From Citrobacter arsenatis (lineage in GTDB: Bacteria; Pseudomonadota; Gammaproteobacteria; Enterobacterales; Enterobacteriaceae), in assembly GCF_004353845.1 (NCBI RefSeq), contig NZ_CP037864.1, forward strand, positions 2,542,001 to 2,606,000: 64,000 bases of DNA, read 5' to 3'. Positions 61,165 to 64,000 of this stretch are shown here, one piece after another. Within the stretch, counting starts at the first letter, position 1, and the number at the start of each line of letters is the position of its first letter. The position numbers and the translations under genes are program-made. The notes beneath the pieces are model-generated. The model was not told the origin of the DNA. It did not search any database and worked only from the letters and a program-made list of their open reading frames with translations.

Positions 61165-62607
61165 ATGAACACAAACAACACGCAAGCCGCGGAACAACAT
61201 GCGGCGAAACGACGCTGGTTGAATGCCCACGAAGAGGGGTATCACAAAGCGATGGGGAATCGACAGGTACAAATGATCGCCATTGGCGGCGCAATTGGTA
61301 CCGGGTTGTTTTTAGGCGCAGGCGCACGCTTGCAGATGGCCGGTCCTGCTTTGGCGCTGGTCTATCTGGTGTGCGGTATTTTTTCGTTCTTTATACTGCG
61401 CGCGCTCGGAGAACTGGTTTTGCATCGCCCTTCCAGCGGTAGCTTTGTCTCTTACGCCCGTGAATTTTTAGGTGAAAAAGCCGCCTATGTGGCTGGCTGG
61501 ATGTACTTCATCAACTGGGCGATGACCGGTATTGTCGATATCACCGCAGTCGCGTTGTATATGCACTACTGGGGCGCATTTGGCGATGTACCGCAGTGGG
61601 TGTTCGCCCTCGGCGCACTGGCCATTGTCGGCACCATGAACATGATCGGCGTGAAGTGGTTCGCGGAGATGGAGTTTTGGTTTGCGCTGGTGAAAGTGCT
61701 GGCAATTGTCATTTTCCTGGTGGTGGGTACCGTCTTTTTAGGCACCGGAAAGCCGCTGGATGGTAACGCCACGGGTTTTCATCTGATTACCGACAACGGC
61801 GGCTTTTTCCCGCATGGCCTGCTTCCTGCCCTGGTACTGGTTCAGGGGGTGGTTTTCGCGTTTGCCTCTATTGAACTGGTAGGTACTGCCGCTGGTGAGT
61901 GCAAAGATCCGCAAACCATGGTGCCGAAAGCGATCAATAGCGTTATCTGGCGTATTGGACTGTTCTATGTGGGTTCGGTTGTGCTGCTGGTTCTGTTACT
62001 ACCGTGGAACGCCTATCAGGCGGGACAAAGCCCGTTTGTTACCTTCTTCTCCAAGCTGGGCGTGCCGTACATTGGCAGCATCATGAATATTGTGGTGCTC
62101 ACCGCGGCGCTTTCCAGCCTTAACTCAGGGTTGTATTGCACCGGGCGTATTTTACGTTCCATGTCGATGGGCGGCTCGGCGCCAAAATTCATGGCTAAAA
62201 TGAGCCGTCAGCAGGTACCCTGGGCTGGGATCCTCGCCACGCTGGTCGTGTATGTTGTTGGGGTATTCCTGAACTATCTGGTGCCGTCACAGGTGTTTGA
62301 GATCGTGCTGAACTTCGCGTCATTGGGCATTATTGCGTCGTGGGGATTTATCATGGTCTGTCAGATGCGTCTGCGCCGGGCCATAAAAGAAGGTAAAACG
62401 GCTGACGTCAGTTTTAAGCTGCCGGGAGCACCGTTTACCTCGTGGCTCACGCTGCTGTTCTTGCTGAGCGTGCTGGTGCTGATGGCGTTTGATTATCCGA
62501 ACGGTACCTATACCATCGCCTCATTACCGCTGATTGCTATCCTGCTGGTTGCGGGTTGGTTTGGCGTACGTAAACGCGTTGCAGAAATCCACCGCACCGC
62601 GCCATAA
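61165..62607 (+). CDS. ansP: L-asparagine permease
   Basis: A 480-residue amino acid permease (APC family, 12 spans) close to E. coli AnsP: AAKRRWLNAHEEGYHKAMGN, then GGAIGTGLFLGAGARLQMAGPA in span 1 and LGELVLHRPSSGSFVSYAREF. It imports L-asparagine by proton symport. It ends at EIHRTAP, about 19 residues earlier than E. coli AnsP as remembered, losing only the charged cytoplasmic tail. The ATG at 61165 is the family start; the longer frame begins in the leader. Confidence 0.94.
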   Translation: MNTNNTQAAEQHAAKRRWLNAHEEGYHKAMGNRQVQMIAIGGAIGTGLFLGAGARLQMAGPALALVYLVCGIFSFFILRALGELVLHRPSSGSFVSYAREFLGEKAAYVAGWMYFINWAMTGIVDITAVALYMHYWGAFGDVPQWVFALGALAIVGTMNMIGVKWFAEMEFWFALVKVLAIVIFLVVGTVFLGTGKPLDGNATGFHLITDNGGFFPHGLLPALVLVQGVVFAFASIELVGTAAGECKDPQTMVPKAINSVIWRIGLFYVGSVVLLVLLLPWNAYQAGQSPFVTFFSKLGVPYIGSIMNIVVLTAALSSLNSGLYCTGRILRSMSMGGSAPKFMAKMSRQQVPWAGILATLVVYVVGVFLNYLVPSQVFEIVLNFASLGIIASWGFIMVCQMRLRRAIKEGKTADVSFKLPGAPFTSWLTLLFLLSVLVLMAFDYPNGTYTIASLPLIAILLVAGWFGVRKRVAEIHRTAP

Positions 62608-62613
62608 CGGCAA

Positions 62614-62650
62614 AAGGCCTGACAGGTTACCCCTTCAGGCCTTCTTTTTT
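62614..62650. terminator. Terminator between ansP and the lipoprotein gene
   Basis: AAGGCCTGA / TTCAGGCCTT stem with an 11-base loop and CTTTTTT on the plus strand, just after ansP and overlapping the lipoprotein stop. Confidence 0.85.
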
Positions 62651-62870
62651 AGTTCGCTTCAATCAACTGCGCTACGTCGTTACTGTTAATTTCCCGCGCA
62701 TTCCCATCCTGATCGGTATAGCTGGTCATTCCCGTGTCTTTATCCAGTTTTGGTTTACCCTGGGTGGTGATGGTTTGTCCACTTTTGGTCGTCATAACGT
62801 AATCGGTGGTACACCCTGCCAGGGTAAACAGCATTACGCCAGCACACAGACAGATAAATGGCTTTTTCAT
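62649..62870 (-). CDS. YgdI/YgdR-family small lipoprotein
   Basis: A 73-residue lipoprotein. The lipobox LAGC ends the signal peptide (VMLFTLAGC), so Cys20 is lipidated; TT follows, suggesting outer-membrane sorting. The rest (DYVMTTKSGQTITTQGKPKLDKDTG ... INSNDVAQLIE) is the DUF903 SH3-like domain of YgdI and YgdR. Function unknown; related proteins are abundant envelope lipoproteins. Confidence 0.92.
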   Translation of the reverse strand: MKKPFICLCAGVMLFTLAGCTTDYVMTTKSGQTITTQGKPKLDKDTGMTSYTDQDGNAREINSNDVAQLIEAN

Positions 62871-63006
62871 GGTATTCCCGTGTTATTCAGTTAGCCGTTG
62901 AGGGCGTAGTGTAAGTCCCTGAAGTGGGTCGGGCTACTGGCGGGGTGTAACGAGGCGTATCGTGGGGTTTAGAGAAATGACAGGAGGGGTTTCCCCCTCC
63001 CGTTAT

Positions 63007-64000
63007 TTACAGCGCAATACGAATAACATCGTCCGGCTGGGTGGCTTCCTGCTCGCGAGTAGACTTCTGTTTCACGCTGACATACAGGGTCTTACCATCG
63101 GCAGAGAGCGCCAGGCTGTTCGGGAATGTTGGGGTCTCGAACGTTTTAACGACTTTATAGCTTTTCGCGTCGATCACGCTCACTTTTCCGGCCTGACGAT
63201 GGGTCACGTAGGCTTCGTTACGCACTGGGTTAAACAGCACGGCCAGGGATTCCGGCGCAGCGACTTTTGCCAGTACGTTGCCATTACGGGTGTCGATAAC
63301 CAGCACTTCTGCTGCTTTAGAGTCGGTGACAAAGGCGCGGTTGCCCGCGGTGTCCAGACTCAGGTTGATAAAGAAATGCTCTTTTCCATCATCCAGCAGC
63401 TTTTTGCGGCTGAGAATTTTGTTGGTAGTGGTATCAATGGTGATGAATTCACCGTCCGCATTGGCGGTGTACAGGCGTTTAGCCTTGCTGTCGACAGCCA
63501 AAGCAGTGCTCATTTTGCCGGTATTTTGAATGGTGTCCTTCAGTTTAATGGCATCACCATCCACCACCCAAATCACGCTCTCTTTACCAATTCCGCTAAT
63601 GTATACCGTGTTGGTGGCATCATCGGCGACCAGCTCACGCGGCTGCAGCGGGCGAACGTCTTCAGAACGTTTACGTGCATCCAGCACCAGACGTCCTTTC
63701 ACCGCACCCGTTTTGGCATCCATCGCCGTTACCGCGCTGTTTACCGTGTTGCCGAACCACAGCGTTTGCGTGGCGTTGTTGATGGTGGCGCCAAACGGTT
63801 TGAGATCGTTATGAATAACCTGAGTCACTTCAAGGGTGACCGGATCAAGACGGTAAACCACCCCGCCGGTATCCAGTTTGCGGCTCTGTGAGGTCGCCAA
63901 CCATAGCGCGTTCTCTTGCTGGCTGTACGCCATTTCATAGGCGCCTTTGCCCACGGCTTTGCGCAGCAGTTCTTCTGCAGCCTGCGTAGTAAAAGATGAT
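63007..64000 (-). CDS. yncE: YncE, periplasmic beta-propeller protein (N terminus beyond window)
   Basis: The C-terminal 331 residues of YncE, a seven-bladed beta-propeller secreted to the periplasm and derepressed by loss of MarR or by iron limitation in E. coli. Repeated blade motifs are visible, for example LVADDATNTVYISGIG, DSKAKRLYTANADGEFITID, DTRNGNVLAKVAAPES and ALSADGKTLYVSVKQKS. The reading frame runs off the right edge; the first residues seen are SSFTTQAAEELLRKAVGKG. The ATG at 63954 is internal, not the true start. Confidence 0.95.
   Translation of the reverse strand, partial: SSFTTQAAEELLRKAVGKGAYEMAYSQQENALWLATSQSRKLDTGGVVYRLDPVTLEVTQVIHNDLKPFGATINNATQTLWFGNTVNSAVTAMDAKTGAVKGRLVLDARKRSEDVRPLQPRELVADDATNTVYISGIGKESVIWVVDGDAIKLKDTIQNTGKMSTALAVDSKAKRLYTANADGEFITIDTTTNKILSRKKLLDDGKEHFFINLSLDTAGNRAFVTDSKAAEVLVIDTRNGNVLAKVAAPESLAVLFNPVRNEAYVTHRQAGKVSVIDAKSYKVVKTFETPTFPNSLALSADGKTLYVSVKQKSTREQEATQPDDVIRIAL

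Noticed and set aside
1..64000. CRISPR arrays, tRNA/rRNA genes, prophage or transposase genes
   Set aside because: No regularly spaced repeats, cloverleaf genes, integrases or transposases were seen in reading the window.

Overview
The window is a chromosomal segment of an enterobacterium, most likely Citrobacter or a close Salmonella-like relative. From memory of gene order, its backbone matches E. coli K-12: ddpXABCDF, osmC, sra, maeA, yddM, fdnIHG, yddG, narU-narZYWV, yddE, nhoA, yddH, pptA, ansP and yncE appear in collinear order. The OmpD-type porin, SmvA/SmvR pair and L-talarate/galactarate dehydratase recall Salmonella and Citrobacter. No rRNA, tRNA, CRISPR array, prophage or intact insertion sequence was seen.

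Left part (1-16.6 kb): a Cache-domain chemoreceptor and a lone HdeB-type acid chaperone on the minus strand. Then come an RpiR-family regulator and the ddpXABCDF set for import and cleavage of D-Ala-D-Ala type dipeptides. Next is a LysR regulator divergent from a six-gene 3-hydroxybutyrate/acetoacetate cluster (CoA-transferase A and B, thiolase, 3-hydroxyacyl-CoA dehydrogenase, GntP-type permease, 3-hydroxybutyrate dehydrogenase). That cluster sits between ddpF and osmC, which are neighbours in K-12.

Middle (16.6-45 kb): osmC, the small ribosome-associated gene sra and maeA. A variable stretch follows, with a secreted endonuclease/exonuclease/phosphatase-family protein, an ABC-F ATPase preceded by a short leader ORF and RNA hairpins, a HigB/HigA toxin-antitoxin pair and a signal-peptide-bearing inorganic pyrophosphatase. 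Then come selenocysteine formate dehydrogenase N (fdnGHI, with an in-frame UGA), the exporter yddG, an OmpD-type porin, a GFA-family protein, the efflux pump smvA with its divergent TetR regulator, narU and the second nitrate reductase narZYWV, then yddE, nhoA and yddH. FdnGHI and NarZYV together can form a formate-to-nitrate respiratory chain.

Right part (45-64 kb): a periplasmic alkylsulfatase-like enzyme, pptA, and a LacI-family regulator facing talrD (L-talarate/galactarate dehydratase) and its MFS transporter, with three matching 16-bp operator-like palindromes between them. Next is a minus-strand operon that looks like an S-substituted (alkyl/succino) cysteine salvage pathway: two flavin-dependent LLM monooxygenases, an M20 deacetylase, a GNAT N-acetyltransferase and a complete amino-acid ABC importer, with a glutathione S-transferase just downstream. 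This is the best candidate in the window for a little-described enterobacterial system. An Aer-like redox chemoreceptor, ansP, a small lipoprotein and the start-truncated yncE complete the window.

All assignments come from reading the sequence and remembered family features; no database search was run. REP-type palindromes punctuate many gene ends.
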